NCBI RefSeq assembly: GCF_000018145.1
Contig: NC_009952.1
Coordinates: forward strand, 3,348,001 to 3,412,000
DNA: 64,000 nt
Direction: 5' to 3'
Source: Dinoroseobacter shibae DFL 12 = DSM 16493
GTDB taxonomy: Bacteria > Pseudomonadota > Alphaproteobacteria > Rhodobacterales > Rhodobacteraceae
The notes under the pieces are model-generated. The model had not been told where the DNA came from. It saw only the letters and a program-made list of their open reading frames with translations, and searched no databases. Shown here in pieces: positions 29,373 through 38,365 of the stretch; positions within the stretch are counted from its first letter, which is position 1, and each line of letters starts with the position of its first letter. The position numbers and the translations under genes were made by a program.

Positions 29373-29993
29373 TCAGCCCTCGTCCGCCATGGCGACCGTC
29401 CCGATCGGGTCGCACCCCTCCATGCAGCGCTCGTTCATCGTGTCGGGCCGTGTGTCGGTGATGAATGCGTCCCGGTTCGGCATCTGGATCTCCGGCATGG
29501 TCTCGGCATTCATGACGAAATCCTCCGGGATCAGGCCATTGAGATGATAGAGATAGGCAGATACCGCGTAGACCTCGTCATTGGTCATGGAGTGCGGATT
29601 GTCCAAGGGCATCGCCCGGCGGACATAGTCGAACAGGATCGGCGCATAGGGATACATGCTGCCCGGGGTCAGGACGCGGCGGCTTTCGGTCATGGTGCCG
29701 ATGCCCCCCACCATGGAGCCGTACATCAGATCCGCACCGCCCTCCGCATTCTCGCCGTGGCAAGCGACGCAGAGCTCGTCGTAGACCGCCGCGCCTTCGG
29801 CCACGGTGCCCTGTCCTTCGGGAAGGTTACCCCCCGACGGGGTCGCAATCGCGATATCCCACAAAACAAGGTCCGCCTCCGAGATCGGCGTGCCAAAAGC
29901 GGCGTCCGGCCGGTCCCAGTCGGAGGCGAACACCGGAAACGCGGTTGCCGCGAGAAACACCCCCGCCGCACGGATCAAGTTACGCGATTGCAT
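29373..29993 (-). CDS. c-type cytochrome subunit of a sulfite/sulfane dehydrogenase (SoxD-like, short)
   Basis: A 206-aa periplasmic cytochrome c with a signal peptide (MQSRNLIRAAGVFLAATAFPVFA) and one heme site CVACH in a class I domain, followed by the SoxD-like MPLDNPHSMTNDEVYAVSAYLYHLNGLI. It overlaps the upstream soxC-like gene by 14 bp, so the two products are almost certainly subunits of one complex. It is much shorter than the diheme SoxD of Paracoccus and has one CXXCH only. That resembles the N-terminal half of SoxD or a SorB-like subunit. I start at the ATG at 29993; the frame runs upstream to 30134 as shadow. Confidence 0.85.
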   Translation of the reverse strand: MQSRNLIRAAGVFLAATAFPVFASDWDRPDAAFGTPISEADLVLWDIAIATPSGGNLPEGQGTVAEGAAVYDELCVACHGENAEGGADLMYGSMVGGIGTMTESRRVLTPGSMYPYAPILFDYVRRAMPLDNPHSMTNDEVYAVSAYLYHLNGLIPEDFVMNAETMPEIQMPNRDAFITDTRPDTMNERCMEGCDPIGTVAMADEG

Positions 29994-31251
29994 TGCCGAC
30001 CTCCCCGTTGGAAGCGATCGTCCATGGGAAGATCGCATTGTTGTGCTGCACGAAGCCCGAGATCTCCCGGACTCGCGCCAGTTGCTCGGCGGTGGGCTGC
30101 ACGTATCCCGTGCTGTCGACGGCGCGACTGGCAATCTTCGCCGGCGTTCCGTCCCAGTTCCACCGGAACCGGAAGCGCGTCAGGCACTTCTCCATCACCG
30201 GGCCTTCGAGTTGCGCTTCGACCCAGCTGCGCCCACCATCGACGGTCACGTCCACATGGCTGATCGTGCCGTTTCCGGACCACGCAAAGCCGGACAGCTC
30301 CACCGGGCCCGGTCCGGGCAGGCGCATGCCCCCGGACGGGTTGGTGATGACCGATTTCGCCTCCATCTCCATGGAGAACTGCCGCCATTTGCCATCCGGC
30401 ATGGGGTCGGTATAGCGCGCGGTCTCGCCCCGAACGTGCAACGGTTCGTTTGTCACATAGATCCGGCGCAGCCATTTGACGTTGGTGTTTCCTTCCCAGC
30501 CGGGAAGGATCGCACGCACCGGATAGCCCTGCTCCGCCCGCAGCATCTCACCATTCTGACCATAGGCCAGCAGCGCATCATCCATGATCTTGTCGATCGG
30601 GATCGATCGCAGGTGCCCGGACCCATCGGCGCCCTCCAGAACGACCCAGCTCGCGCCGTCCTGCAGGCCCGCTTCATCCAGAAGCCATGACAGGGGGATG
30701 CCGGTCCATTGCGCGCAGGACAGAAGGCCATGGCTTTGTTGCACGGTGGTCGAACGTGCCTCGCGCCAATCCGTCAGCCCGTTGCCGGAGCACTCCAGAA
30801 AATGAAACCGCGAGACCGAAGGATACCGCATCAGGTCGTCCATCGAGAACAGGAGCGGCTGCCGCACCATTCCGTGGATCGCGACCCGGTGCACATCCGG
30901 GTCAATCCGGGCAACGCCGTTATGGTGGCGCTCGAAGAACAGCCCGTTGGGCGTCGCGATGCCCAACTGTTGATGCAGGGGGGTCATGCTCCAGTCAGAA
31001 TAGTTCTGCCGATTGACGAAAACATCCGTGCGCCTGCGCCGGACGTGGTCCTCGTACTCGATCGGCATACCGTAATCCGTCTCCGGGATCGGATCGCCCA
31101 TGGTCCGGTTGCTTTCGGGTACGGCAAGCGGCGCGGCCCTGGCCGCAAGCCCGGCGACGGCAGCAGCCCCAAGCCCGGCGCTGGCCCCCAGAAAAGCGCG
31201 GCGACCAGAAGATGCCAGCAGGCGCGATGAAGACTTCTCAGGTTGGTCCAT
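29980..31251 (-). CDS. soxC: SoxC-like molybdenum sulfite/sulfane dehydrogenase
   Basis: A 423-aa Tat-exported protein of the sulfite oxidase family (signal GRRAFLGASAGLGAAAVAG). The molybdopterin domain carries the Mo-ligating Cys in FHFLECSGNGLTDW and the substrate region GADGSGHLRSIP; the C-terminal dimerisation domain has SGFAWSGNGTISHVDVTVDGGRSWVEA. With the cytochrome gene at 29373 it forms a SoxCD-type pair that oxidises sulfur carried on SoxY, or free sulfite. No soxXYZAB genes are in the window, so its pathway partners are elsewhere or absent. Confidence 0.92.
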   Translation of the reverse strand: MDQPEKSSSRLLASSGRRAFLGASAGLGAAAVAGLAARAAPLAVPESNRTMGDPIPETDYGMPIEYEDHVRRRRTDVFVNRQNYSDWSMTPLHQQLGIATPNGLFFERHHNGVARIDPDVHRVAIHGMVRQPLLFSMDDLMRYPSVSRFHFLECSGNGLTDWREARSTTVQQSHGLLSCAQWTGIPLSWLLDEAGLQDGASWVVLEGADGSGHLRSIPIDKIMDDALLAYGQNGEMLRAEQGYPVRAILPGWEGNTNVKWLRRIYVTNEPLHVRGETARYTDPMPDGKWRQFSMEMEAKSVITNPSGGMRLPGPGPVELSGFAWSGNGTISHVDVTVDGGRSWVEAQLEGPVMEKCLTRFRFRWNWDGTPAKIASRAVDSTGYVQPTAEQLARVREISGFVQHNNAIFPWTIASNGEVGNAIA

Positions 31252-31655
31252 GAAAGCTCTCCCAATGCAAGTAAGGTTCGATCATTGCCCAGTAAAACGA
31301 TTCGAGGCAATTTTATTATCTTACATTCAATAATTTGATTTTATTATTTCGATCGAGCGGAATTGGTCGTTCGTCCAGCTTGGGCAGGGACAGGATGCGC
31401 CAGCACTCCGCCTCCATGGCCCCCAAGGCGCATGCCGAAATCAGGTTCCGCGTTTCGCCCCTTGAAACCGCGCGATACCGACCTTGGCTGAGGCCCCCCT
31501 GATTTCGGGCGCATGGCACATGTGACCGGCCGAAAACCATGCCTGGCCTTGCGTCTCGAAAAGACCGTTACAGCCACCGCGCAGGCTCAACGCACAAGAC
31601 CCGCCGATACCAACCCACCCAAAAAGCAGATCACGCACGGATCGATCATTTGATG
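31252..31655. other. Intergenic region left of the genomic island, no gene seen
   Basis: About 400 bp between the soxC-like start and the island's left att repeat. An AT-rich patch at 31310-31355 probably holds the soxCD promoter. Open frames are short shadows without ribosome sites or recognisable domains. Confidence 0.5.
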
Positions 31656-31708
31656 AAACAGTGGTGAGCCGTGCAGGATTCGAACCTGCGACCCGCTGAT
31701 TAAGAGTC
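31656..31708 (-). repeat. attL: displaced 3' fragment of a tRNA-Lys gene
   Basis: Matches the 3' half of the intact tRNA-Lys at 48915-48990, including the CCA end (TGG at 31662-31664) and the T-arm. The first 39 bp (31656-31694) are identical to 48909-48947; two mismatches follow at 31695 and 31704. The second mismatch changes the anticodon from TTT to CTT. Downstream sequence does not continue as a tRNA, so this is a remnant, not a functional gene. Confidence 0.93.
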
Positions 31709-31836
31709 GTGAGGTCAGATTTTCTATAGATCTCTGGTTGCTTCGTTACTTCTATTTTTTATTATATTTCACAAGGCCTTGAGTAGATTCCACCCTTTCC
31801 ATATTACTTTGCACTACTTGCCAACTCGCTCCCTTA

Positions 31837-31874
31837 CGCTTACCCAGTGCTTACCCAAGAGAAGCATTTACCCA
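31837..31874 (+). promoter_or_regulatory. Candidate arm-type integrase-binding repeats, left end
   Basis: Three closely spaced copies of a short direct repeat: CGCTTACCCA at 31837-31846, TGCTTACCCA at 31848-31857 and CATTTACCCA at 31865-31874. They lie between attL and the integrase start, the usual place for arm-type sites. Related copies occur at the right end (48849-48867). The role is inferred. Confidence 0.5.
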
Positions 31875-33040
31875 TGCCCAAAGTAAAACTGAGCAAGAAA
31901 CTCGTCGAGAGTGCAGCCGCGGGTGACGGCGACGAGGTGTTCTGGGACACCGCTCTGCCCGGCTTTGGTTTGCGCGTCAAAAGCAGCGGGTCGAAAAGTT
32001 ACGTGGTCCAGTATCGCAACCGTCAGACCGGGCGCTCACGGCGCAAGACGATCGGCCAGCACGGTCCGCTGATGACCCTGTACCAGGCGCGCGAGATCGC
32101 GCGTGGATATCTTGCGGACGCGCTGCGCGGCGGCGACCCCGTCATGGAGGCGCAGGCGCGGCGGAAGGCGAAGTCGATGCGAGACCTCGCGGATGACTAC
32201 ATGACCAACCATGCGCTCCCCAAGAAGCGGCCCCGCAGTGCGGCCATGGATCGATCTTTGCTGGATCGCGTGGTCCTTCCCGCATTCGGTCGACAATCGG
32301 TGGATGAGGTGAGCCACAAGGACATTCAGCGGCTCCACAACAGCCTCCGTGACACGCCCTACCAGGCCAATCGCGTCCTCGCGTTACTGTCCAAGATGTT
32401 CGAACTGGCGATCCGGTGGGGTCTGCGCGGCGACAACCCGGTGAAGGGCGTCCCGCGGTTCGCGGAGGAGAAGCGGTATCGATGGCTGTCCGATAATGAA
32501 CTGGACCGCCTGCGTGAAGCCTTGGATGCGCACCCAAATCAGCGCGCCGCGAATGCCATACGTCTTCAATTGCTGACCGGCGCCCGTACCGGCGAGGTTC
32601 TCACATCACAGTGGTCAGACTTCGATCTTGACCGCGGTGTCTGGGTGAAGCCCTCTCATCACACGAAACAGAAGCGCACGGAGCACCTGCCATTGTCGGC
32701 AGCGACCGTGGCGCTCCTGCGATCCATTGCGCATGGACGGACCGACGACAGCCCTTTCGTTTTCCCGGGCCGGAAGCCCGGTCATCCCATCAAGGACCTG
32801 AAGCGCTTCTGGACATCGGTCACCAGCACTGCCGGGCTCAAAGACTATCGCCTCCACGACAACCGGCACACCCACGCGTCCCATTTGGTCTCTAGTGGGC
32901 ATAGCTTGCCCATTGTTGGGCGCCTTCTTGGCCACACCAACCCTATGACGACACAGCGCTATGCGCATCTGGCAGATGATCCTTTGCGGCAGGCGGCCGA
33001 AGTGATGGGTCAGAAGCTGACGAACACGGAAAAAAAATGA
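31874..33040 (+). CDS. int: Tyrosine site-specific integrase of the island
   Basis: A 388-aa P4/CP4-57-type tyrosine recombinase that inserts and excises the island at tRNA-Lys. The N-terminal DUF4102-like arm-binding domain (PGFGLRVKSSGSKSYVVQYRNR) is followed by a core-binding domain and the catalytic domain. Catalytic residues seen are Arg in TGARTGEVL, HxxR in HDNRHTHAS, His in LLGHTNP and the nucleophile Tyr in TTQRYAHL. I start at the ATG at 31874; a GTG at 31847 is in frame but overlaps the candidate arm sites. It lies next to attL and reads into the island. Confidence 0.94.
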   Translation: MPKVKLSKKLVESAAAGDGDEVFWDTALPGFGLRVKSSGSKSYVVQYRNRQTGRSRRKTIGQHGPLMTLYQAREIARGYLADALRGGDPVMEAQARRKAKSMRDLADDYMTNHALPKKRPRSAAMDRSLLDRVVLPAFGRQSVDEVSHKDIQRLHNSLRDTPYQANRVLALLSKMFELAIRWGLRGDNPVKGVPRFAEEKRYRWLSDNELDRLREALDAHPNQRAANAIRLQLLTGARTGEVLTSQWSDFDLDRGVWVKPSHHTKQKRTEHLPLSAATVALLRSIAHGRTDDSPFVFPGRKPGHPIKDLKRFWTSVTSTAGLKDYRLHDNRHTHASHLVSSGHSLPIVGRLLGHTNPMTTQRYAHLADDPLRQAAEVMGQKLTNTEKK

Positions 33041-33531
33041 AGAGGCGACCCACGAGCTTCACGCTCGCCGGCTCATTTTTCGTCAACCCGCAAAACTAGC
33101 CTTCGGAAACCGTTGGTCAGGATGCAGCCTCCTGCAGCATCGTCGGCGAGAAGACTATCAGAGTCGAGAAAACAGCCAGATCTCTTTGCTCAAACTATGC
33201 GGCGGCCTCGATACTGCCCAGATCGTCCATGCGAGAGCAAATGCGGGTTCGTGTGGAGACAGGAGCTTGGAAAAGCTGCGCAGCGAAACGACAAGTCTAG
33301 CCAGAGAACCCTAAGAATCATGCGCCGAATCCGGAAAACCACGTGATATTAAGGCATTAACGTTGTCAAATGCGGGTTGGACAATTGATTCCTACTCTTC
33401 TGAGGTCTCCGCCCTGCCACGGTTTTTTTCTCCCCTCAGCGCCCAAGTGAGACATTTCTACCTCGTTGCAACAATGAGCCTGCATAAAGAGCACGCAGCA
33501 CCGAAGTGCGGCTTCTATGAAAACCATAGAG
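33041..33531. other. Intergenic region between integrase and cas3, no gene seen
   Basis: About 490 bp with relatively low GC at 33340-33450. Integrase and cas3 converge here. Short frames exist but have no ribosome site, domain or codon pattern to support them. No strong terminator is evident. Confidence 0.5.
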
Positions 33532-36084
33532 TTATCCAAGTGGTCGCCGAGGCGCGCGTGCGCGTGACAGCCCCGAGCGATCATAGAGAAATTCGTTATC
33601 GCCAATGGTCAGACGAATCCCAGTCTCTCCTTGTGTCACGTTCACGGGCTCTTCTCCGGTCAGGCCGACGCACCAGTGGGCCGGGGGAGCGATCACAGAG
33701 ATTGGCGTGCCGAAGGGGCCGACGGTGCCAGTGGGCAATGCGAAACTCGGGCCGCGCGCGCCCAGCCGGGTCTGCACCGCTTCGTCAGCGCCCGGGAAAG
33801 CCGTGGGGAACGGCGCGCCCCGATCAAGGGACAAAAGCCCGCCCGCGCGCCCTTCTGCGAGGGACTTTGCATCGATGCGATGGCCATACTCGTCCCAGTC
33901 CAGCGCGGCTTCGACAGAAGCCAAGGCATCGGGATGCGTCGCAGCCTCCACAAGGGTCCGGTTGTCCTCGGGGATCTGCCAAACAGGCCGGTCGGCAATG
34001 CAGCGTCGGGTGAGTTCGAGGCCGCGCAGGTCAAGATAGATCCCTGCGTAACCACCGGCGGTCTGCCACGCGCCCAGCCCGTTCTCGAAACGCGGACCAT
34101 CGGCCAAGGCGGCCAGCCCGCACTCGGGGACCATAATGGACGCGACGGCTGCTTCGAAACCTGCGGGCCGGGTGCGATCCGCGTGGCGGTGCAGGCGACC
34201 AATACGTTGCAACAAGACATCCATGGGGCAGAGGTCCGTGATCAGGAAATCCGCATCGATGTCGAGAGATTGTTCCAGGGTTTGCGTACCCAAGACCACT
34301 ATTCCCGTTGTCACTCCCGCACGCCCAAGAGCCTGCTCGACCGCTGCATCCAGCTTTCGCCGATCCTCCGCCGCGAACCGGGCGTGATGCAGGGCTGGCT
34401 GGCCCAAAACTGAGAGGCACAAATCGGCGCGCGCACGCGTCGCCGCCCGCCAAGTCGCCACAGCCGCCTCCACCGTGTTGCGCAGTACCAGAACCCGGGC
34501 GCCCTTCTCAGCCGCCGCAACGGCTTTGTGCGCGGCGGCCTCCGCGTCCATCGTGCCGACAAGACGGGGATGTACCGACTTGGCGTAGCCAACTGGATCG
34601 GGCCGCAGGGGGTCCGCAGGAGCTGCATCGTGCCAGATCGCGGGGTATGGAAGCCCGCTCGCAGCCCTTTGCGACGGGGCGGGCTGCCCGAGCCAGGCTG
34701 CCCGTTGCCCCGCGCCGAGCGTCGCCGACATCAAGAGCGTATGGCCCCCCAGCGCGGTATGCCCAGCCACCAGAGGTCTGGCGACCGCGTTCATGTAGGC
34801 GTCCGAAGCATGGACCTCGTCGATCACCAGAAGGCTCCGCGACAGCGCGGCGGCCCGCAAGGGTGCGTGCTTCACCTGCAAGCCCGCCAGAAGTGCTTGG
34901 TCGATCGTTCCGACCGCCACAGGGGCAGCGAGAAACCGCGTGGGGTGCTCCGCCGCCCAATGGACGCGATCATCGTCCCACAGCACGCGAAAGCCGGGCA
35001 GCTTGCGTCCCTCCGCCAGCCCGGCGCGAAGCATTCCTGGCACAGCGAGCACCGCCTCCGGGCCGCCGATGCGCGCCATCGCCTCCTGTATGCGGCGGTG
35101 CAACTGTCCCGCAGCAGCCCTTGTCGGAACCGCGAAATAAAGTGCATCGACCCGCCCCTCGGACCGCAACCGCGCGAAATGGGCCAGCGCCGCCTCGGTC
35201 TTGCCCGAGCCGGTTTCTGCCTCGATGATCACCAGGCGGGCCTCGAGGGGAATATCTGCGATCGTTTGTTGCACGCCGCGCGGCACCGGGTGGCCTGTCA
35301 AATCCCGGAAACTGGGCGCGGTCCCCGGCCAAGCAGGGTTCGACAGGCCGATGGCCACAAGCGCCGCCGCGGCGCGCGCGCGGGCGGATGCGCCATAGTC
35401 AGGGTCAAAGTCGCGGCGCTGGGGAAACGCCCCGTCGTCGGAGCCGATCCAGTCCGCGAGCGCCAGCAGACCCGCGAAGAGGTGCACCAGGCGGTGGGAT
35501 CTCAGGACCGCCAGATCGATGGCGATCTCAGGGAACCACTGGCGCAGAGCCGCACCCATCCGGCGATCCTCGGCCCGCCAGTCGTAGCCCGGCACGTCTC
35601 GAAAGACGTCCCGCGGGTTGGGCGGATAAACAAAGCTGTCGAACGCCATCGGGCGACCGTGATGGGCCAGCAACGCGCCAAACCACGCCTTTTCCATACC
35701 GCCGGCGACCAGCGGCGCAACGAGCGGACCGGCCGCCCCGTCCAGAAGCGGCTGACCGTCTAGCAGCCGATCCGCCCAGATCAGCCCCTCGCTGAGGTGA
35801 CTGGCCGTTCCGCCCGCGATGCCATCGGGCCAGACCTTGGCCTGAAAGCGCGGGGACAGCTTGCCGATGTCGTGGAGAAAGGCAAAGGCGCTTAACCAGG
35901 CGACAGCCTCCGGCTTAAGGTAAATGCCCGCCGCCGCGGCTGCGCGCGCCGAGATCACCGGATGGCGAAGCAACCCCTCCAGCACCGCGGCCACATCCAT
36001 CGAATGGTGGGCCAGGTGATGCGAGGGGCGTCCGGCCGCGTCGGTCTTTCCCCAGGCCGGGTTGTGTGTAATGCGCGCGTCCAC
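33532..36084 (-). CDS. cas3: Cas3, type I-E CRISPR nuclease-helicase
   Basis: An 850-aa effector that unwinds and degrades DNA bound by Cascade. The N-terminal HD nuclease has AHHSMDVAAV and FLHDIGKLSPRFQAK. The SF2 helicase follows with Walker A ETGSGKTEAAL, the DEVH box in LLVIDEVHASDAY, SATLGAG, and motif VI-like QRIGRLHRHADR. The length is close to E. coli Cas3 (888 aa) and all motifs are intact. Translation may start at the GTG at 36084 (VDARITHNPAWG, preceded by GAAGGG) or the in-frame TTG at 36105. It is divergent from the casA operon. Confidence 0.95.
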   Translation of the reverse strand: MDARITHNPAWGKTDAAGRPSHHLAHHSMDVAAVLEGLLRHPVISARAAAAAGIYLKPEAVAWLSAFAFLHDIGKLSPRFQAKVWPDGIAGGTASHLSEGLIWADRLLDGQPLLDGAAGPLVAPLVAGGMEKAWFGALLAHHGRPMAFDSFVYPPNPRDVFRDVPGYDWRAEDRRMGAALRQWFPEIAIDLAVLRSHRLVHLFAGLLALADWIGSDDGAFPQRRDFDPDYGASARARAAAALVAIGLSNPAWPGTAPSFRDLTGHPVPRGVQQTIADIPLEARLVIIEAETGSGKTEAALAHFARLRSEGRVDALYFAVPTRAAAGQLHRRIQEAMARIGGPEAVLAVPGMLRAGLAEGRKLPGFRVLWDDDRVHWAAEHPTRFLAAPVAVGTIDQALLAGLQVKHAPLRAAALSRSLLVIDEVHASDAYMNAVARPLVAGHTALGGHTLLMSATLGAGQRAAWLGQPAPSQRAASGLPYPAIWHDAAPADPLRPDPVGYAKSVHPRLVGTMDAEAAAHKAVAAAEKGARVLVLRNTVEAAVATWRAATRARADLCLSVLGQPALHHARFAAEDRRKLDAAVEQALGRAGVTTGIVVLGTQTLEQSLDIDADFLITDLCPMDVLLQRIGRLHRHADRTRPAGFEAAVASIMVPECGLAALADGPRFENGLGAWQTAGGYAGIYLDLRGLELTRRCIADRPVWQIPEDNRTLVEAATHPDALASVEAALDWDEYGHRIDAKSLAEGRAGGLLSLDRGAPFPTAFPGADEAVQTRLGARGPSFALPTGTVGPFGTPISVIAPPAHWCVGLTGEEPVNVTQGETGIRLTIGDNEFLYDRSGLSRARAPRRPLG

Positions 36085-36276
36085 GTTGTACTTGACCCTT
36101 CGCAAATAGCTGGCATCATCTTGCTACGTTTCGCGTGCAAGTTGAAGGTTCCTTGGTATGGCCTGTTCTCCCCATCGCGGCACGCCTGTTCCCAAGAATG
36201 GATCATCGCTCGCGCACAGCGCGCCAGGTCGCGGTCTTCGGGCTCGGCCCTCGGGGCTATCGCGGTGCAGGAAAGC
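36085..36276. promoter_or_regulatory. Divergent promoter region cas3 / casABCDE-cas12
   Basis: About 190 bp separating the two divergent cas transcripts. It must hold both promoters; no regulator site is recognised. A ribosome site (CAGGAA) precedes casA. Confidence 0.5.
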
Positions 36277-37797
36277 ATGCCGGTGAACCTTCTTTCCGAT
36301 CCGATCTTTTCCGCCGAAGGGGGCAGGCGTCTTAACCTACCCGGCCTCTTCGCGGCGCTCGCCTGTGATGAGGTCCGCGGTTTCCCCCGCCTGCGCGCCC
36401 ATCAGCGCGCCGCCTGGCACATGTTCCGCGTTCAGCTTGCCGCTCTGGCCCTAGACAAGGCCGGGCGCGCGGAGCCCCCTCAGGATGAGGCCGACTGGCA
36501 CGCCCTGTTGGTCGCGCTGACAGAAGGTGTCGCTGGGCCATGGGATCTGACCGGGCCTGATCGCACCAAGCCGGCCTTTCTCCAGCCACCGGATCCGGGT
36601 GGGCTGAAATGGGAGCCGGTTGCGACGCCGGACGCGCTGGACCTGCTGATCACATCGCGGAACCACGACCTGAAATCGGAGATTGCGGCGCAGGCGGCGC
36701 CAGAGGACTGGGTGTACGCGTTGATCTCCCTCCAGACCTCCGAGGGCTATGGAGGGCGCGGCAACTTTGGGATTGCGCGGATGAATGGCGGCTCATCCAG
36801 CCGTGCGATGTTGGGTCTTGCTCCGGCCGGTCCGGACGGACGGCCGGACCCGGCATCCTGGTGGCGGCGCGACCTGGCGCTGGTGTTGCGCAATCGCAAT
36901 GCGCCAACCCTGCTGACCCGCGGCGGCAAAGCCCTGCTCTGGACGCTGCCCTGGCCTGAGGGGCGTCAGATCCCAGCGCTCGAGATGGACCCACTCGCCA
37001 TCGAGGTCTGCCGCCGCATCCGGCTGGTTGCGCGGGACGGCACCGTCGTCGCCGAACGCGCGGCATCAAAAGCGGCACGGGTGGAGGCGAAAGCCTTCAA
37101 CGGGGTGCTCGACGATCCCTGGGCGCCGGTGAATGTCAAGGACGCGACCCCGAAAACCCTGACGCTTGGTGAGGGGGGGCGGTTTCACTACCGACGCATG
37201 GTCGATCTGCTGACCGGAGGCTACTGGCAACTGCCGCTGGCGGCCCGCCTCGATGAAGGGGAGGTCGCCGGGAACATGGTGCTGGTCGCCGAGGCACTAG
37301 CGCGGGGTAACTCCAAGACGGACGGCTTGCAGTCGCGGAATGTGCCGATGCCGAAACGGGTGCGTGGTCTTGCGGACATACGCAACCGAATCGCGCGGGC
37401 CGCGCAGGAGCAGATGGCCGAAATCGCCGCGGCCGATGCAGCTCTGCGCGAAGCGGTTGCGCTTTATGCGGCCCGCGGCGATTTCGAGACTGTGGGGAAA
37501 CCGCAGCGTCAGCGGGCGGCGGCGGCCCGCGAGCGCCTGGATGCCACCGCTGACCGGATTTTCTTCGACCATCTCTGGGCGCGTATCGCCGGGATGGATG
37601 AGGGCGATGATGCACTGGCCGAAGCCCGGGCCAACTTCCGTGCCGTACTAGTGACGACCGCCCGCGACGAGCTAACCCGGGCCTTCGACGCGATCCCCTG
37701 CGCGCGCATCCACGCCCCCCGCGCCCGCATCCGCGCCCGGGGCCGACTGGAGGGCGCGCTGCGCAAAGCCAACCTGTTGGAGGTCACCCATGCCTGA
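36277..37797 (+). CDS. casA: CasA/Cse1, Cascade large subunit (Cas8e)
   Basis: A 506-aa large subunit of type I-E Cascade, which recognises the PAM and recruits Cas3. It begins with the family sequence MPVNLLSDPIFSAEGGRRLNLPGLFAALACDEV and contains HQRAAWHMFRVQLAALAL and the zinc-free SGGLKWEP-like region (DPGGLKWEPV). The ATG at 36277 has CAGGAAAG upstream; the open frame extends to 35962 in the divergent cas3 gene as shadow. The stop overlaps casB by 8 bp. Confidence 0.95.
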   Translation: MPVNLLSDPIFSAEGGRRLNLPGLFAALACDEVRGFPRLRAHQRAAWHMFRVQLAALALDKAGRAEPPQDEADWHALLVALTEGVAGPWDLTGPDRTKPAFLQPPDPGGLKWEPVATPDALDLLITSRNHDLKSEIAAQAAPEDWVYALISLQTSEGYGGRGNFGIARMNGGSSSRAMLGLAPAGPDGRPDPASWWRRDLALVLRNRNAPTLLTRGGKALLWTLPWPEGRQIPALEMDPLAIEVCRRIRLVARDGTVVAERAASKAARVEAKAFNGVLDDPWAPVNVKDATPKTLTLGEGGRFHYRRMVDLLTGGYWQLPLAARLDEGEVAGNMVLVAEALARGNSKTDGLQSRNVPMPKRVRGLADIRNRIARAAQEQMAEIAAADAALREAVALYAARGDFETVGKPQRQRAAAARERLDATADRIFFDHLWARIAGMDEGDDALAEARANFRAVLVTTARDELTRAFDAIPCARIHAPRARIRARGRLEGALRKANLLEVTHA

Positions 37798-38365
37798 CGA
37801 CCGCGACCACGGCGCGACGGCCCTGTCCATCGCCGCCGCCCTTCGCCCTCTCGACCCAGGGGCCCTGGCCGCCCTGCGCCGGATGACCGGGGACGGATCG
37901 GTGCCCGCCTATTGGCGTCTCGCCGCGTCGCGCCCGATGCTGTCGGACGCGCCGGAGAAATGGGTGCCCATCGTCCGCGCGATTGGCATCCTGACACCAA
38001 AGGGCGCCCCCGAGGATCGCAGCGACCTGCATGACGCAGCGCGGCCCCTCGGCAAGGTGCTCTGTGACGGGGGCGATCCCGATTGGCCGGGCAAGCTCGG
38101 ACCGGGGCAGAAACCGAAGCCAAAGCTGAGCGAACGCCGTCTGGCGCAGCTTCTGGCCGCACGCGGAGCACAAAGAACCATCCTGCTGACCCGCGCGATC
38201 CGTGCGCTTGCCGCCTCGCGCTCCGGGAAAATGGGGGTGCACGTGCCCGACATTGCCTGGGCTTTCCTGCGCGCCGATCCGTCGGACATGCTTGCCCGCC
38301 CATACTACCAATGCCTCGACCGCGCCGAACGCGCCGCCCACACGGAGACCCGAGCTGATGCCTGA
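37790..38365 (+). CDS. casB: CasB/Cse2, Cascade small subunit (Cas11e)
   Basis: A 191-aa alpha-helical small subunit that lines the Cascade belly and stabilises the R-loop. Family features include DPGALAALRRM, SERRLAQLLAARG and the C-terminal WAFLRADPSD. It overlaps casA and casC by 8 bp each, indicating translational coupling. Position between casA and casC supports the call. Confidence 0.93.
   Translation: MPDDRDHGATALSIAAALRPLDPGALAALRRMTGDGSVPAYWRLAASRPMLSDAPEKWVPIVRAIGILTPKGAPEDRSDLHDAARPLGKVLCDGGDPDWPGKLGPGQKPKPKLSERRLAQLLAARGAQRTILLTRAIRALAASRSGKMGVHVPDIAWAFLRADPSDMLARPYYQCLDRAERAAHTETRADA

Noticed and set aside
31656-31708. A second tRNA-Lys gene at the left island boundary
   Set aside because: Only the 3' half to the anticodon loop is present; the D-arm and 5' acceptor strand are missing, so it is an att remnant.
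35962-36276. Extension of casA upstream to 35962
   Set aside because: It would overlap the divergent cas3 gene and its promoter; the family N-terminus and ribosome site place the start at 36277.
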